DNA of 64,000 nt, taken from contig NZ_LBIQ01000030.1 of assembly GCF_001280515.1 (NCBI RefSeq), forward strand, positions 1,178,001 through 1,242,000. Reading direction: 5' to 3'. Made by a program: the position numbers and the translations under genes. Source of the stretch: Mangrovimonas sp. ST2L15. Lineage in GTDB: Bacteria; Bacteroidota; Bacteroidia; Flavobacteriales; Flavobacteriaceae. The notes under the pieces are model-generated. The model was not told the origin of the DNA. It did not search any database and worked only from the letters and a program-made list of their open reading frames with translations. Each line of letters opens with the position of its first letter. Positions within the stretch are counted from its first letter, which is position 1. Positions 1 through 9,113 of this stretch are shown here, piece after piece.

Positions 1-274
1 AATAATAGGAAAGAATGTTTGTCTATCTCAAGGAGCCTTTTTGCTTTGTGGAAATCATGATTTTAAAAAGAGTACATTTGATCTTTTGGTTGGAGAAATC
101 AATCTGGAAGATGGGTGTTGGATTGGTGCTAAATCAATAGTAGGACCCGGAGTAGTGGTTGGATCCTATAGTGTTTTAACTGTTGGTTCAATTGCGACAA
201 AACGTTTAATTCCCAACATGATTTATAAAGGGAATCCTGCAGAGATCGTTAAGGAAAGAAAAATTTCTGAATGA
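1..274 (+). CDS. WcaF-like hexapeptide-repeat acetyltransferase, 3' part
   Basis: The reading frame is open from base 2, so the gene starts before the window and only about 90 C-terminal residues are present. The text (CLSQGAFLLCGNHD, then LEDGCWIGAKSIVGPGVVVG, then GNPAEIV) shows the imperfect hexapeptide repeats of a left-handed beta-helix acyltransferase and fits the colanic-acid WcaF type, which O-acetylates exopolysaccharide sugars in the cytoplasm. The stop overlaps the next start (ATGA), so it is translationally coupled to the glycosyltransferase that follows. The exact substrate is unknown. Confidence 0.8.
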   Translation, partial: IIGKNVCLSQGAFLLCGNHDFKKSTFDLLVGEINLEDGCWIGAKSIVGPGVVVGSYSVLTVGSIATKRLIPNMIYKGNPAEIVKERKISE

Positions 275-1029
275 AAACAGTTTCCATAATAACAGCAACC
301 TACAATAGCGTAAAAACGGTCCAAACTTGTTTTGATTCAGTTTTAGACCAAACATTTCCTAATGTTGAGCATATTATAATTGATGGAGGGTCGCTGGATG
401 GGACCGTAGACTTAATTAAAGAATATGCCAATACGAAAAGCAATGTTAAATGGGTTTGTGAAAAGGACAATGGTATTTACGATGCGCTGAATAAGGGGAT
501 TGCATTAGCAACAGGAGATATTATTGGATTTGTGCACTCAGATGACTATTTGGCTTCAAAGGATATTTTGAAAAATATAGTGGAACTTTTTGATTCCGAA
601 AAAGTAGATGGAGTTTACGGCAACCTTCATTATGTTGATTTTAATGATAGTTCACATATCATTAGGAACTGGAAGAGTCAAAATTTCAAACCATCTTTGT
701 TGAATCGTGGCTGGATGCCAGCTCACCCCACTTTATTTTTGAATAGTAGTATTTATAAAAAAGAAGGTGCTTTCAATACAAAGTTTAAAATTGCAGCAGA
801 TTATGATTTCATTCTCAGAATTTTTAAAAACCCTGAATTTAAGTTTGCTTTCTTAGAAAAAACTGTTGTCAAAATGCGAGTTGGTGGTGCTAGCAATAAA
901 AGCATCAAAAATCTAATTCTAAAAACAAGGGAAGATCTAATTGCTGCAAAATCAAACGGATTGCCCTCACCCTTGATTACTATTGGCCTTAAAAATCTTT
1001 CCAAGATTCCACAATGGATTAAGAAGTAG
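271..1029 (+). CDS. Family 2 glycosyltransferase, WcaE-like
   Basis: A 252-residue GT-A glycosyltransferase expected to add a sugar to a lipid-linked exopolysaccharide repeat unit at the cytoplasmic face of the inner membrane. It opens with the GT2 signature VSIITATYNS, has IIDGGSLDGT around residue 37 and the metal and nucleotide-sugar site HSDD near residues 90-93. The length and the NGIYDALNKG stretch match WcaE-like enzymes of colanic-acid-type clusters. No membrane segment is seen. It overlaps the upstream acetyltransferase by 4 bases. The donor and acceptor sugars cannot be inferred. Confidence 0.82.
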   Translation: MKTVSIITATYNSVKTVQTCFDSVLDQTFPNVEHIIIDGGSLDGTVDLIKEYANTKSNVKWVCEKDNGIYDALNKGIALATGDIIGFVHSDDYLASKDILKNIVELFDSEKVDGVYGNLHYVDFNDSSHIIRNWKSQNFKPSLLNRGWMPAHPTLFLNSSIYKKEGAFNTKFKIAADYDFILRIFKNPEFKFAFLEKTVVKMRVGGASNKSIKNLILKTREDLIAAKSNGLPSPLITIGLKNLSKIPQWIKK

Positions 1030-1177
1030 TTTGGTAACAGCTTTAACATTAATTTTGGAAAAATCCCTTAAAATTGCAATAATTTAGTGTTTAATTTATG
1101 AATGAAATAATTAAACGAAGAATAGTTGCATATTCAGTAATTTTATCCCAAGGCATCTAATTTGTAGATTATTGTCG

Positions 1178-1185
1178 TAAATTTG
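1178..1185 (+). promoter_or_regulatory. -7 box upstream of the WecA-like gene
   Basis: TAAATTTG fits the Bacteroidetes -7 consensus TAnnTTTG. A start point about 5 bases downstream would give a leader of roughly 40 bases to the ATG at 1232. A TTTG lies at 1161-1164, but its 13-base spacing is shorter than the usual 17-23, so the -33 element is uncertain. Confidence 0.45.
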
Positions 1186-1231
1186 TTAACGGTTAGGAGT
1201 CTTAAGATTCTTACTAAAGCTATTAATTAAT

Positions 1232-2383
1232 ATGATAAAGGAAATACTAGATTACTTCAATCCTGTAGATTACTTGGGAATTTGGCTGACTATTACTTTT
1301 GTGTTAGCCTTTATAGTTTCCTTTTTGTCTTTTCCAACTATTTTATTTGTCGCTCATGAAAAGCATTTAATGGATGAGCCAGGTGAAAGAAGTATGCATT
1401 CAACTAAAATTCCAACACTAGGAGGAATAGGTATTTTTCTTAGTATTGTTGTTGTTATTACAACAATAGGAGCACTATTGGATACTAAAATTTTATTGTT
1501 ACTTCTTGGGGGGTTAACATTACTTTTTTTCTTGGGCTTGAAAGATGATCTTTTGATTTTATCTCCGAAAAAGAAATTTGTAGGTCAATTAATAGCAGCC
1601 GGATTGTTAATGATTTTTACCGATACAAGGATTTCAAGTCTTCATGGGTTGTTAGATATTTATATATTACCTTATTGGGTTTCAGTTATTTTCACACTAT
1701 TCGTATACCTATTAATAATTAATGCCTTTAATTTAATTGATGGTATTGATGGTTTAGCTGGTTCTTTAGGGTTATTTGCAAGTGCCATGTTTGCTATAGT
1801 GTTTATTTCTGCTAAGGATGTTAGTATGGCAACTATTTCAATAGCTCTGATTGGAGCCTTGGTTCCATTCCTAAGATTGAATTTTTCAAGAAATCATAAG
1901 ATTTTTATGGGTGATACCGGATCGATGCTTGTAGGGTTTTTAATTGCCTTTTTTGCGGTAAGATTTATAGGTAGTTCCCAAAGTATGGATTACAGTCAAT
2001 ATTATAAATCAGCCCCAATTCTTGCCTTATCCTTTGTTTTCTTTCCGCTATTGGATACACTAAGAATTTTTCTGTTTAGAATGTTTATTTTGAAAAAAAG
2101 TCCTTTTGAGGCTGACAATAATCATTTGCATCACAAATTTCTACAACTTGGTTTTTCACATATACAAACCACAGGTTGGGTAGTTGCAATCAATGGCGCT
2201 CTAGTTATGATTACCTATTGGTGCAGTGACTGGGATATTCATGTTCAATTATTTACGCTTATTTCCTCAGGAGTGTCGTTATATTCCATATTCTTTATTT
2301 ACAATTGGATAAAACGTGTCAAGTTGAATACTAAAATCTCACAAATAGCCTTGCGTGTTTCTGAGCAATTGAACATTTTTTAG
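1232..2383 (+). CDS. WecA/MraY-family polyprenyl-phosphate sugar-1-phosphate transferase
   Basis: A polytopic inner-membrane enzyme (383 aa, about ten hydrophobic segments) that moves a sugar-1-phosphate, in WecA usually GlcNAc-1-P, from a UDP-sugar to undecaprenyl phosphate and so starts glycan assembly. Family landmarks are present: the Mg-binding acidic pair in GLKDD near residue 105, NAFNLIDGIDGL near 165-175, FMGDTGSM near 224-231, and the late histidine cluster HLHHKF near 300. Together with the following Wza/Wzc-like genes it most likely initiates an exopolysaccharide. It is separated from the preceding glycosyltransferase by about 200 bases that carry its own -7 box. MraY itself normally sits in the cell-division cluster, so a peptidoglycan role is unlikely. 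Confidence 0.88.
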   Translation: MIKEILDYFNPVDYLGIWLTITFVLAFIVSFLSFPTILFVAHEKHLMDEPGERSMHSTKIPTLGGIGIFLSIVVVITTIGALLDTKILLLLLGGLTLLFFLGLKDDLLILSPKKKFVGQLIAAGLLMIFTDTRISSLHGLLDIYILPYWVSVIFTLFVYLLIINAFNLIDGIDGLAGSLGLFASAMFAIVFISAKDVSMATISIALIGALVPFLRLNFSRNHKIFMGDTGSMLVGFLIAFFAVRFIGSSQSMDYSQYYKSAPILALSFVFFPLLDTLRIFLFRMFILKKSPFEADNNHLHHKFLQLGFSHIQTTGWVVAINGALVMITYWCSDWDIHVQLFTLISSGVSLYSIFFIYNWIKRVKLNTKISQIALRVSEQLNIF

Positions 2384-2401
2384 TTCTATTTTCTGTAAAA
2401 C

Positions 2402-2431
2402 TTTGTTAGTTCTTATAATGGGTTATATTTG
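2402..2431 (+). promoter_or_regulatory. Promoter of the Wza-like/Wzc-like operon
   Basis: TTTG at 2402-2405, an 18-base spacer and TATATTTG at 2424-2431 form a near-perfect Bacteroidetes -33/-7 promoter. The predicted start point near 2436 lies downstream of the TTG at 2403 and the ATG at 2418, so translation should begin at the ATG at 2451. That start also gives a proper lipoprotein signal peptide. Confidence 0.7.
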
Positions 2432-2450
2432 TAACTCTATAGTACATTCA

Positions 2451-3236
2451 ATGAGAAACATACTTCGAATTTATCTTCCCATAATTTTTTTGGTGAACTC
2501 GTGTGCCACGAAAAAGGAAATTTGGTATCTACAGGATTCAGAACAGTATAATAATACCTCTTATCAATATGAGAGTCCTGAAATTCAGCCTAATGACATA
2601 TTGAAAATTGATATTGGAGCACTAGTTGAAGAAACTGCTAAACCTTACAATAAACCAACATCGAGAGTTCAGGGCAATTCTGGTGGAGGAAATAGTGGAG
2701 GTAATGCCATGATGCTGATGCAAGGATACCTAGTTTCACAAGACAACACCGTAAATATGCCTGTTCTTGGTGAAATTTCAACAGAAGGGAAAACTGTTAA
2801 AGATCTTCAAGGAGATTTAGTTGAAATTTTAGAGAAAGATGGGCACTTAGTAAACCCAACTGTTATGATTCGTTTATTAAACGCTAAATTTACTATTCTA
2901 GGTGAAGTTGGTAGTCCAGGTACTTATAATTTTAGTGAAGACAATATTACTATTTTTCAAGCCATTGGAATGGCAGGAGACCTACAAATTAATGGTAAAA
3001 GAAATGATATCATGTTTATCAGAGAACGAGATGGCCAAAGACAAATAGCGACAATTGATATTCGGTCTGGAGAAGTTTTCAATAGTCCTTTCTACCAAAT
3101 AAAACCAAATGACTTAATCATTGTAAACCCCAATAGTCCTAGAGTTAAGCAAGCTGGATATATAAAGGATATTGCTAGTACGGTTGGATTTTTAACGCTT
3201 ATAATTTCAACGGTAATTTTAATTTCGAATTTATGA
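2451..3236 (+). CDS. Wza-like polysaccharide export lipoprotein
   Basis: A polysaccharide-export (Poly_export/SLBB) protein of about 261 residues, expected in the outer membrane or periplasm, where Wza-type proteins form the export channel. From the ATG at 2451 it starts MRNILRIYLPIIFLVNSC, a signal peptide ending in a lipobox cysteine. Export-domain text follows (IQPNDILKIDIG, VNMPVLGEISTEGKTVKDL), then SLBB-type text (TILGEVGSPGTY, then QAIGMAGDL) and a C-terminal hydrophobic stretch. In-frame upstream starts exist at 2403 and 2418 but lie within or before the promoter. The stop overlaps the kinase start (ATGA). Bacteroidetes members are shorter than E. coli Wza. Confidence 0.88.
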   Translation: MRNILRIYLPIIFLVNSCATKKEIWYLQDSEQYNNTSYQYESPEIQPNDILKIDIGALVEETAKPYNKPTSRVQGNSGGGNSGGNAMMLMQGYLVSQDNTVNMPVLGEISTEGKTVKDLQGDLVEILEKDGHLVNPTVMIRLLNAKFTILGEVGSPGTYNFSEDNITIFQAIGMAGDLQINGKRNDIMFIRERDGQRQIATIDIRSGEVFNSPFYQIKPNDLIIVNPNSPRVKQAGYIKDIASTVGFLTLIISTVILISNL

Positions 3237-5578
3237 TGCCCAATGCTCCTTCTGCAAATGGTTCCCAGAATAATCAAGGGGATTTTATCAAACAACAATT
3301 TTTTAAGTATGGTAAGTATTGGTATTGGTTTGTAATTACAGTTGTACTTTTTTTAATACTTGGTGTTTTATATTTGAGATACCAACCAAAGGTTTATTCT
3401 TCAACCGCAAAAATTAAAATATTAAATAAAGGGAAGGGTTTAGAACTTCCTACAGCAGCTTTCGTATTCAGTAGGTCTAATATTAATCTGGCTAATGAAA
3501 TAGAGGTTCTTAAATCTTATCGTATTATGGAAAGGGTCGTAAGGGAATTAGACCTAACGATGGAGTATTATGATGTTGGAAGTATAAGGACTACTGAAAT
3601 TAGTGGTTTTCCTTTTGAATTACTTAAAACTATAGATAATGATAGCATTAATTGGGGAAGCTATACAATTGATGTTAAGGAAAATGGATTCGATATTTAT
3701 AAAGGGGATTCAGAATCTCCTATAGTAATTCCAGGATACAATACTTACAAGGTTAAACACAAACTGCCATTTGAGATTAAGGTAAATAATAATTTGAACA
3801 TTAAATCCTATGTTGGCAAATCTTATCTCTTAAGACTAATCCCGATTAAAGATGCAACCAAAAAGCTCAAAGGACAAATAAACATAAGTGTTATTGGTAA
3901 TAATAGTGATTTATTGCAAATCAATTATTCAGGGGAAAGTGTCCACAAACTTGAAATGGTAATCAATACCTTAATTCAAATTTTCAATAGAGATGGTATT
4001 AATGATCGTCAAGAGGTTTCTAGAAGAACAATCAACTTTATTGATGAGCGGTTTAATTATTTAGCAAGGGAGTTAGATTCTATTGAAGGAGAAATAAAGG
4101 ACTTTAAGCAAGAGAATAATTTAATTTCCCTTGAAGCCAACGCGGCCCTTGAGGTTGGGCAGATGACTGAATCTGAACAAATGGTTTATGACGTTGAGAA
4201 CCAAATTATGCTTTCTGAACTATTAGATGAGACTCTAAATGAAAATGATAGTATTTCTGATCTATTACCAGCAAATATTGGTTTGGCAAGCGGGGATGTC
4301 AATGCCCTTGTCAGTCAATACAATCAATTGATATTTGAACGAAATGAATTTGGGGTAAGTGCCATGGAAAATAATCCTACTGTCAAATTACTCAACTCTA
4401 AAATTGAGGATGTCAAGGTTAATATTAATGCTTCTTTAAAAGCTTATAAAAACCAATTGGAGGCTTCAAGACGTAGTTTTGAATCTAGGAATAAAAAATT
4501 CACATCCCAGGTTTCTACCCTTCCGGGAAAAGAAAAGGTCTTTAGAGCCATTCAAAGACAACAATCCATCAAGGAAAGTCTTTATTTATTTTTGCTTCAA
4601 AAACGGGAAGAAGCTGCTATTAATTTAGCTATAACAGAACCATCTGTAAAGGTTGTGGAATACGCTTTGTCAAATTCGATACCTATTTCTCCATCATCTA
4701 AGAATGTTTATCTAACTGCTATTATCGCAGGTTTAGCACTTCCCTTTGGAATTATTTATTTGTTATTTTTATTGAATACAAAGGTTAAAAGTAAGCGCGA
4801 TGTTGAATTAGTGATACCCGAAGTTCCAATAATATCAGAACTTCCTATTGTTAAAGATCATCACCTTGTGTTTGTGGATCCTAATGATACTTCAACACAA
4901 GCTGAGGCATTTAGAATTTTAGGCTCTAATGTAAATTATCTTATTTCCTCAAGCAATTCAAAAAAGACTAGCAATGCAGGGAAGGTTGTTTATTGTACTT
5001 CAACTATTAAAGGAGAGGGTAAAACCTATGTGGCGCTTAATTTATCTTTAGCATTATCCAGCCTGAATAAAAAGGTGTTGTTGATAGGGGCTGACCTTAG
5101 AAATCCACAAATTCATACCTATTTAAATAAAGATATTAATAAGAATAATTTTGGACTTTCAAATTATCTTCATGATGCTTCCGTTGATTGGAAAAGTATC
5201 TTAATTAATGGATTTAATAAACATGCAAAGCATGATATTTTGATATCTGGAAATATTCCGCCAAATCCAGCTCAGTTACTTACCAATGGTCGTTTTGAAG
5301 AATTATTAAATGAGGCAAGGGAACTTTACGACTATGTCATTGTAGATACGGCGCCAACCATTTTGGTTACAGATACGACCATGATTTCTCAATTTGCAGA
5401 CGCAACAATTTATTTAATAAGAGCCAATTATACAGAGAAGAATCTGTTAGAGTTTTCCAAAGGATTACATGAATCCGGAAGACTTAAAAACATGGGATAT
5501 GTTTTAAATGGTGTTTCTTCTGGTAAATCCTATGGTTACAACTATGGCTACAGTTATGGATATGGAAGTAATACCTGA
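3233..5578 (+). CDS. Wzc-like polysaccharide co-polymerase / tyrosine autokinase
   Basis: A 781-residue inner-membrane protein that in this family controls chain length and export by autophosphorylation on tyrosines. One membrane segment lies at about 30-50, then a Wzz-type periplasmic region with coiled-coil text, a second membrane segment at about 492-514, and a C-terminal BY-kinase domain with Walker A KGEGKT (about 592-600), Walker A' LLIGADLR (about 616-623) and Walker B YVIVDTAP (about 700). The extreme C-terminus is a tyrosine-glycine cluster (YGYNYGYSYGYG), the expected autophosphorylation tail. It overlaps the Wza-like gene by 4 bases. No Wzb-type phosphatase gene is nearby. Confidence 0.92.
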   Translation: MMPNAPSANGSQNNQGDFIKQQFFKYGKYWYWFVITVVLFLILGVLYLRYQPKVYSSTAKIKILNKGKGLELPTAAFVFSRSNINLANEIEVLKSYRIMERVVRELDLTMEYYDVGSIRTTEISGFPFELLKTIDNDSINWGSYTIDVKENGFDIYKGDSESPIVIPGYNTYKVKHKLPFEIKVNNNLNIKSYVGKSYLLRLIPIKDATKKLKGQINISVIGNNSDLLQINYSGESVHKLEMVINTLIQIFNRDGINDRQEVSRRTINFIDERFNYLARELDSIEGEIKDFKQENNLISLEANAALEVGQMTESEQMVYDVENQIMLSELLDETLNENDSISDLLPANIGLASGDVNALVSQYNQLIFERNEFGVSAMENNPTVKLLNSKIEDVKVNINASLKAYKNQLEASRRSFESRNKKFTSQVSTLPGKEKVFRAIQRQQSIKESLYLFLLQKREEAAINLAITEPSVKVVEYALSNSIPISPSSKNVYLTAIIAGLALPFGIIYLLFLLNTKVKSKRDVELVIPEVPIISELPIVKDHHLVFVDPNDTSTQAEAFRILGSNVNYLISSSNSKKTSNAGKVVYCTSTIKGEGKTYVALNLSLALSSLNKKVLLIGADLRNPQIHTYLNKDINKNNFGLSNYLHDASVDWKSILINGFNKHAKHDILISGNIPPNPAQLLTNGRFEELLNEARELYDYVIVDTAPTILVTDTTMISQFADATIYLIRANYTEKNLLEFSKGLHESGRLKNMGYVLNGVSSGKSYGYNYGYSYGYGSNT

Positions 5579-5593
5579 AACTGAGACAAAGCT

Positions 5594-6256
5594 TTAGGAA
5601 TTAGCAAGTTTCTTTAAGTCTTTAATGGTATTAAGTTGGTTGTCACTTTTAAATACATAACTTCCGGCCACTAATACATCAGCACCAACATCAACAAGCT
5701 CCTTAGCATTTTGATTGGTAACGCCTCCGTCAATCTCTATTAGAGTTTTAGCACCTTTACGGTCAATTAAATCTTTTAATTGAGAAACTTTATGGTATGT
5801 ATTCTCAATGAAACTTTGGCCTCCGAAACCTGGATTAACGCTCATTAAGCAGACTAAATCAATGTCGTTAATGATGTCTTCTAAAAGATTAATGTTGGTA
5901 TGCGGATTTAAAGCAACACCAGCTTTCATACCTTCTGCCTTAATGGCTTGCAAAGTCCTGTGTAGATGTGTGCAGGCTTCAAAATGCACTGTTAAATTGG
6001 TGCTTCCTAAATCAGCAAAAGTTTTGATATATCTGTCTGGATCAACTATCATTAAATGGACATCCAATGGTTTTTTGGCATGCGTGGAAATGGCTTGTAA
6101 AACTGGCATTCCAAATGAAATATTAGGAACAAAGACACCATCCATAATGTCAATGTGAAACCATTGGGCTTCACTTTGATTAACCATTTCAATATCTCTT
6201 TGAAGATTGGCAAAATCTGCGGCTAAAAGTGAGGGTGCTATAATTTTTGAGTCCAT
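5594..6256 (-). CDS. rpe: Ribulose-phosphate 3-epimerase
   Basis: Interconverts D-ribulose 5-phosphate and D-xylulose 5-phosphate in the pentose phosphate pathway. The 220-residue TIM barrel has all the family landmarks: IAPSLLAADFANL at the N-terminus, HIDIMDGVFVPNISFG with metal-binding His and Asp, DVHLMI, LMSVNPGFGGQSF and EIDGGV. The length is typical. It ends 15 bases from the convergent Wzc-like gene and lies downstream of rpoD on the same strand, but a strong terminator separates the two, so it probably has its own promoter. Confidence 0.95.
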   Translation of the reverse strand: MDSKIIAPSLLAADFANLQRDIEMVNQSEAQWFHIDIMDGVFVPNISFGMPVLQAISTHAKKPLDVHLMIVDPDRYIKTFADLGSTNLTVHFEACTHLHRTLQAIKAEGMKAGVALNPHTNINLLEDIINDIDLVCLMSVNPGFGGQSFIENTYHKVSQLKDLIDRKGAKTLIEIDGGVTNQNAKELVDVGADVLVAGSYVFKSDNQLNTIKDLKKLANS

Positions 6257-6271
6257 TTAATAAATTTTTTG

Positions 6272-6279
6272 CAAAAATA
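6272..6279 (-). promoter_or_regulatory. Possible -7 box for rpe
   Basis: On the minus strand this reads TATTTTTG, matching TAnnTTTG. It lies 16 bases ahead of the rpe ATG. The -33 region would fall inside the rpoD terminator hairpin, where GGTTC takes the place of TTTG, so the match is partial. Confidence 0.4.
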
Positions 6280-6291
6280 GGATAAAAAAAT

Positions 6292-6319
6292 GAACCCTCG
6301 GTCATCACTCCGAGGGTTC
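6292..6319 (-). terminator. Rho-independent terminator of rpoD
   Basis: GAACCCTCGG (6292-6301) and CCGAGGGTTC (6310-6319) form a perfect 10-bp stem with an 8-base loop. Read on the minus strand it is followed after one base by a run of seven T (6284-6290). It lies about 75 bases beyond the rpoD stop codon. Confidence 0.85.
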
Positions 6320-6395
6320 TTTCATCAATCAAAAAACGAACAGTTATGTTTTGTAACTGTTGTGCTGGTAATATAGTCGTAATTTATTAAAATTA

Positions 6396-7259
6396 CTAAC
6401 CTAAATAGGTTTTTAATATTTTACTTCTTGAAGTATGTTTTAGTCTTCTAATAGCTTTTTCTTTAATCTGTCTCACACGTTCACGAGTTAAATCAAAGGT
6501 TTCTCCTATTTCTTCCAAGGTCATAGGATGTTGATTTCCCAAACCGAAATACAAACGAATCACATCAGCCTCACGCGGAGTCAATGTTTCCAATGCTCTC
6601 TCGATTTCAGTACGTAAGGACTCGTGTAATAATTCTTTATCTGGGTTAGGAGACTCACCACTATTTAAAACGTCATACAGGTTAGAATCTTCACCTTCTA
6701 CTAAAGGAGCATCCATACTAACATGGCGACCAGAGTTTTTCATGGACTCCTTGACATCATTAATAGTCATGTCCAATTCTTTTGCAATTTCTTCAGCACT
6801 TGGTGGACGTTCATGAGCTTGCTCTAAAAAGGCAAAAGTCTTATTAATTTTGTTGATAGACCCAATCTTGTTTAATGGAAGACGAACAATTCTTGATTGT
6901 TCTGCTAATGCTTGAAGAATAGATTGTCTAATCCACCAAACAGCATAGGAAATAAATTTAAATCCACGAGTTTCATCAAATCTTTGGGCAGCTTTAATCA
7001 ACCCTAAATTTCCTTCATTAATTAAATCTGGCAATGTAAGTCCTTGGTTTTGATACTGCTTTGCTACCGAAACCACAAAACGTAAATTAGCTTTAGTAAG
7101 TTTCTCTAAAGCAACTTGATCTCCGGCTTTAATACGCTGTGCTAATTCTACTTCTTCATCGGCAGTAATCAAATCAACTTTACCTATTTCTTGAAGATAT
7201 TTATCCAGCGAAGCAGTTTCTCTATTAGTAACCTGCTTCGTAATTTTTAGTTGTCTCAT
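6396..7259 (-). CDS. rpoD: RNA polymerase primary sigma factor, Bacteroidetes type
   Basis: The 287-residue housekeeping sigma-70 factor directs core RNA polymerase to promoters. It is the short form that lacks most of region 1.1 and the non-conserved insert. Visible parts are region 1.2 ([16 protein letters not shown]), region 2 ([45 protein letters not shown]), region 3 and the region 4 helix-turn-helix ([19 protein letters not shown]). The Bacteroidetes primary sigma recognises TTG/TAnnTTTG promoters, which fits the boxes found throughout this window. It is transcribed alone and ends at a strong terminator. Confidence 0.96.
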   Translation of the reverse strand: MRQLKITKQVTNRETASLDKYLQEIGKVDLITADEEVELAQRIKAGDQVALEKLTKANLRFVVSVAKQYQNQGLTLPDLINEGNLGLIKAAQRFDETRGFKFISYAVWWIRQSILQALAEQSRIVRLPLNKIGSINKINKTFAFLEQAHERPPSAEEIAKELDMTINDVKESMKNSGRHVSMDAPLVEGEDSNLYDVLNSGESPNPDKELLHESLRTEIERALETLTPREADVIRLYFGLGNQHPMTLEEIGETFDLTRERVRQIKEKAIRRLKHTSRSKILKTYLG

Positions 7260-7533
7260 CTAAATAATGGAATAATAATATTAAGGTTTATGCGCTATGC
7301 TTTTATTTATACGTAAAATCAAAAGAAAATGTTACAAAAAAATGAGATAAAGTAGAATTGCAGTATTCGAATTACAAACAGGTTATTTTAATTACCTGAA
7401 AATCAGAAGGGTAAATATTTTATCTTTTTAATGTAATTTTAATATGGATTTATTTAACATACTTTTTTGTAAATTAAGTTACTGAAAAAGGCTCCAATTC
7501 TTGGATTTTAATAACTAACTAGGCAATTTCCAA

Positions 7534-8661
7534 ATGGATTTTAATTCAATAATTAACTTTTTTCTTATTGCTGGTGTTTTACAGGCCTTTGTATTTAATT
7601 TGATTACTTGGTTGTCAAAAAGCAATGTGCATAAAGTTGTTTTTTATTTGAACTTGACAGTTCTTTTCATTGCTTTAAATAATCTACAGGCATGGATTAC
7701 CTATCATGGGGTTTTTAATAATGTTTTCTTTTTAAAACAGATGTTAGTTCCATGGCATGTGTTTATACTGCCTGCTTTCTTTTCTTTTTTAAGATATTTC
7801 CTGCAGGTTGAGGATAATGTGAAAACCTTTATGAGATTTACCGTAATTGTCTTTATGGTTCAAGTCCTTATTAGGGTTTGCCTTATTATTTATGTTAAAA
7901 ATAATGATGGGTTGGTTGATGAAAATCTTATCGCAAAGTATACTGTTATAGAAGATGTTTTTACCTTATCATTTAGTTTGTTTGTTTTTTACAAAAGCAG
8001 TGTTTTAGTTTTCAAACGGCAAGATGAATATCGAAACATTTTGAGTTTTGATGATATAAGTTGGATCAAATTATTTTTAAAACTAGGTTCACTCATTATG
8101 CTCTTTTGGATGTTGGCTAAAGTGTTTGATATCTTTTTTGGTGATAAGTCGCTTTACAGCCTTTTGAAATTAAGTTCATCTGTACTATTATATTGGATTG
8201 GATATCACGGGCTTTATCGTTTTAATGTAGTGAAAGATCGCATGAAGCTTAGGCAAAACTTAGCTGAAAAAGGTAATTCAATAAGAATGAACTTGGTAAC
8301 GGCCGATTTAAGTGAGAAACACGAGCAAGAGTTTCAAAAGGTCAACAACTTTATAGTTGATAATCAAAAATACTTAGATCCCAATTTAACTATGAATGGT
8401 TTAGCGCAGGATCTTGAGATAAGCTCCAGTCACTTGTCAAAATTAGTCAATACTTATGGTAACAATAATTTTTCAGATTATATCAATGCTCTTAGGGTTG
8501 AACAATCAAAAGAATTCTTGGGTGACCCCGCATTTAAAAATTATACTATTATATCAATTGGCTTGGAATGTGGCTTCAACTCAAAATCAACCTTTTATTC
8601 TGCATTTAAAAAATTCACTGCAATGACACCTTCCGAATATCAAAATAGTATTTCTGTATAG
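7534..8661 (+). CDS. AraC-family regulator with N-terminal membrane domain
   Basis: A 375-residue protein with about seven hydrophobic segments in residues 1-235 (for example IINFFLIAGVLQAFVFNLI) and a C-terminal AraC-type DNA-binding domain at about 270-372. The second helix-turn-helix region shows SIGLECGFNSKSTFYSAFKKFT followed by MTPSEYQ, typical of AraC/XylS. Membrane-bound AraC regulators of this kind are common in flavobacteria and presumably sense a membrane or envelope signal; the ligand is unknown. It stands alone, and the GTCCAA repeats at its stop codon could be its own operator. Confidence 0.87.
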   Translation: MDFNSIINFFLIAGVLQAFVFNLITWLSKSNVHKVVFYLNLTVLFIALNNLQAWITYHGVFNNVFFLKQMLVPWHVFILPAFFSFLRYFLQVEDNVKTFMRFTVIVFMVQVLIRVCLIIYVKNNDGLVDENLIAKYTVIEDVFTLSFSLFVFYKSSVLVFKRQDEYRNILSFDDISWIKLFLKLGSLIMLFWMLAKVFDIFFGDKSLYSLLKLSSSVLLYWIGYHGLYRFNVVKDRMKLRQNLAEKGNSIRMNLVTADLSEKHEQEFQKVNNFIVDNQKYLDPNLTMNGLAQDLEISSSHLSKLVNTYGNNNFSDYINALRVEQSKEFLGDPAFKNYTIISIGLECGFNSKSTFYSAFKKFTAMTPSEYQNSISV

Positions 8662-8697
8662 TCCAATATTATCGTTGGACTTCCAGATATTGTCCAA
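8657..8697. promoter_or_regulatory. GTCCAA repeat cluster, possible operator
   Basis: TATAGTCCAA (8657-8666) and TATTGTCCAA (8688-8697) are direct repeats 31 bp apart, about three helical turns. An inverted copy, TTGGAC, sits between them at 8675-8680. The hairpin formed by the first and middle copies has no T-tract, so it is a poor terminator. The spacing on one DNA face suggests a binding site for a dimeric regulator such as the adjacent AraC-type protein. Confidence 0.3.
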
Positions 8698-9113
8698 ACA
8701 GATGATTTCGGAATTTTGAAAGAATAATTAAAGCGAGATTTGTTTATATATAATTATGAGAAGCCAAAGCAAACCTAAAGAATGAATTGTATATACTTAT
8801 TTTAAGATTCTATCCTGAATAAATGTGGATACAAAAAATAAAGTACTTGCTTTAAAGTTGTATATTTAAGAAACCAATTATAATTTCTGAAACCTTTTTA
8901 CTTGGGCAGTTGGCCCAATTAAGGACCCAAATAATTACTTCAAATCAATTGGAGTAATGTCTACAGCTACTTTATCTCATCTCTTGTTATAGAAATAGTT
9001 AGGAATTCTCATTATTAAATTGTACAGCCCTAGGTTAACCATAAAATTACTTCCTTAATTGTTACGGGTTGATGACTATAAAAGATCGATGTGGAATTTA
9101 AATAACTTAACGT
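8662..9113. other. Gene-free region between AraC regulator and lipoprotein gene
   Basis: About 450 AT-rich bases without a credible coding frame. It contains the GTCCAA repeats at its left end and one short hairpin (TTGGGC 8902-8907 with GCCCAA 8913-8918, 5-base loop, no T-tract). No clear TAnnTTTG box with a -33 element was found ahead of the gene at 9114. A tiny frame after 8757 was judged too short to call. Confidence 0.5.

Noticed and set aside
8661-8680. GTCCAA/TTGGAC hairpin as terminator of the AraC-type gene
   Set aside because: The stem is only 6 bp, there is no T-tract and a further direct copy follows, so an operator-like role is more likely.
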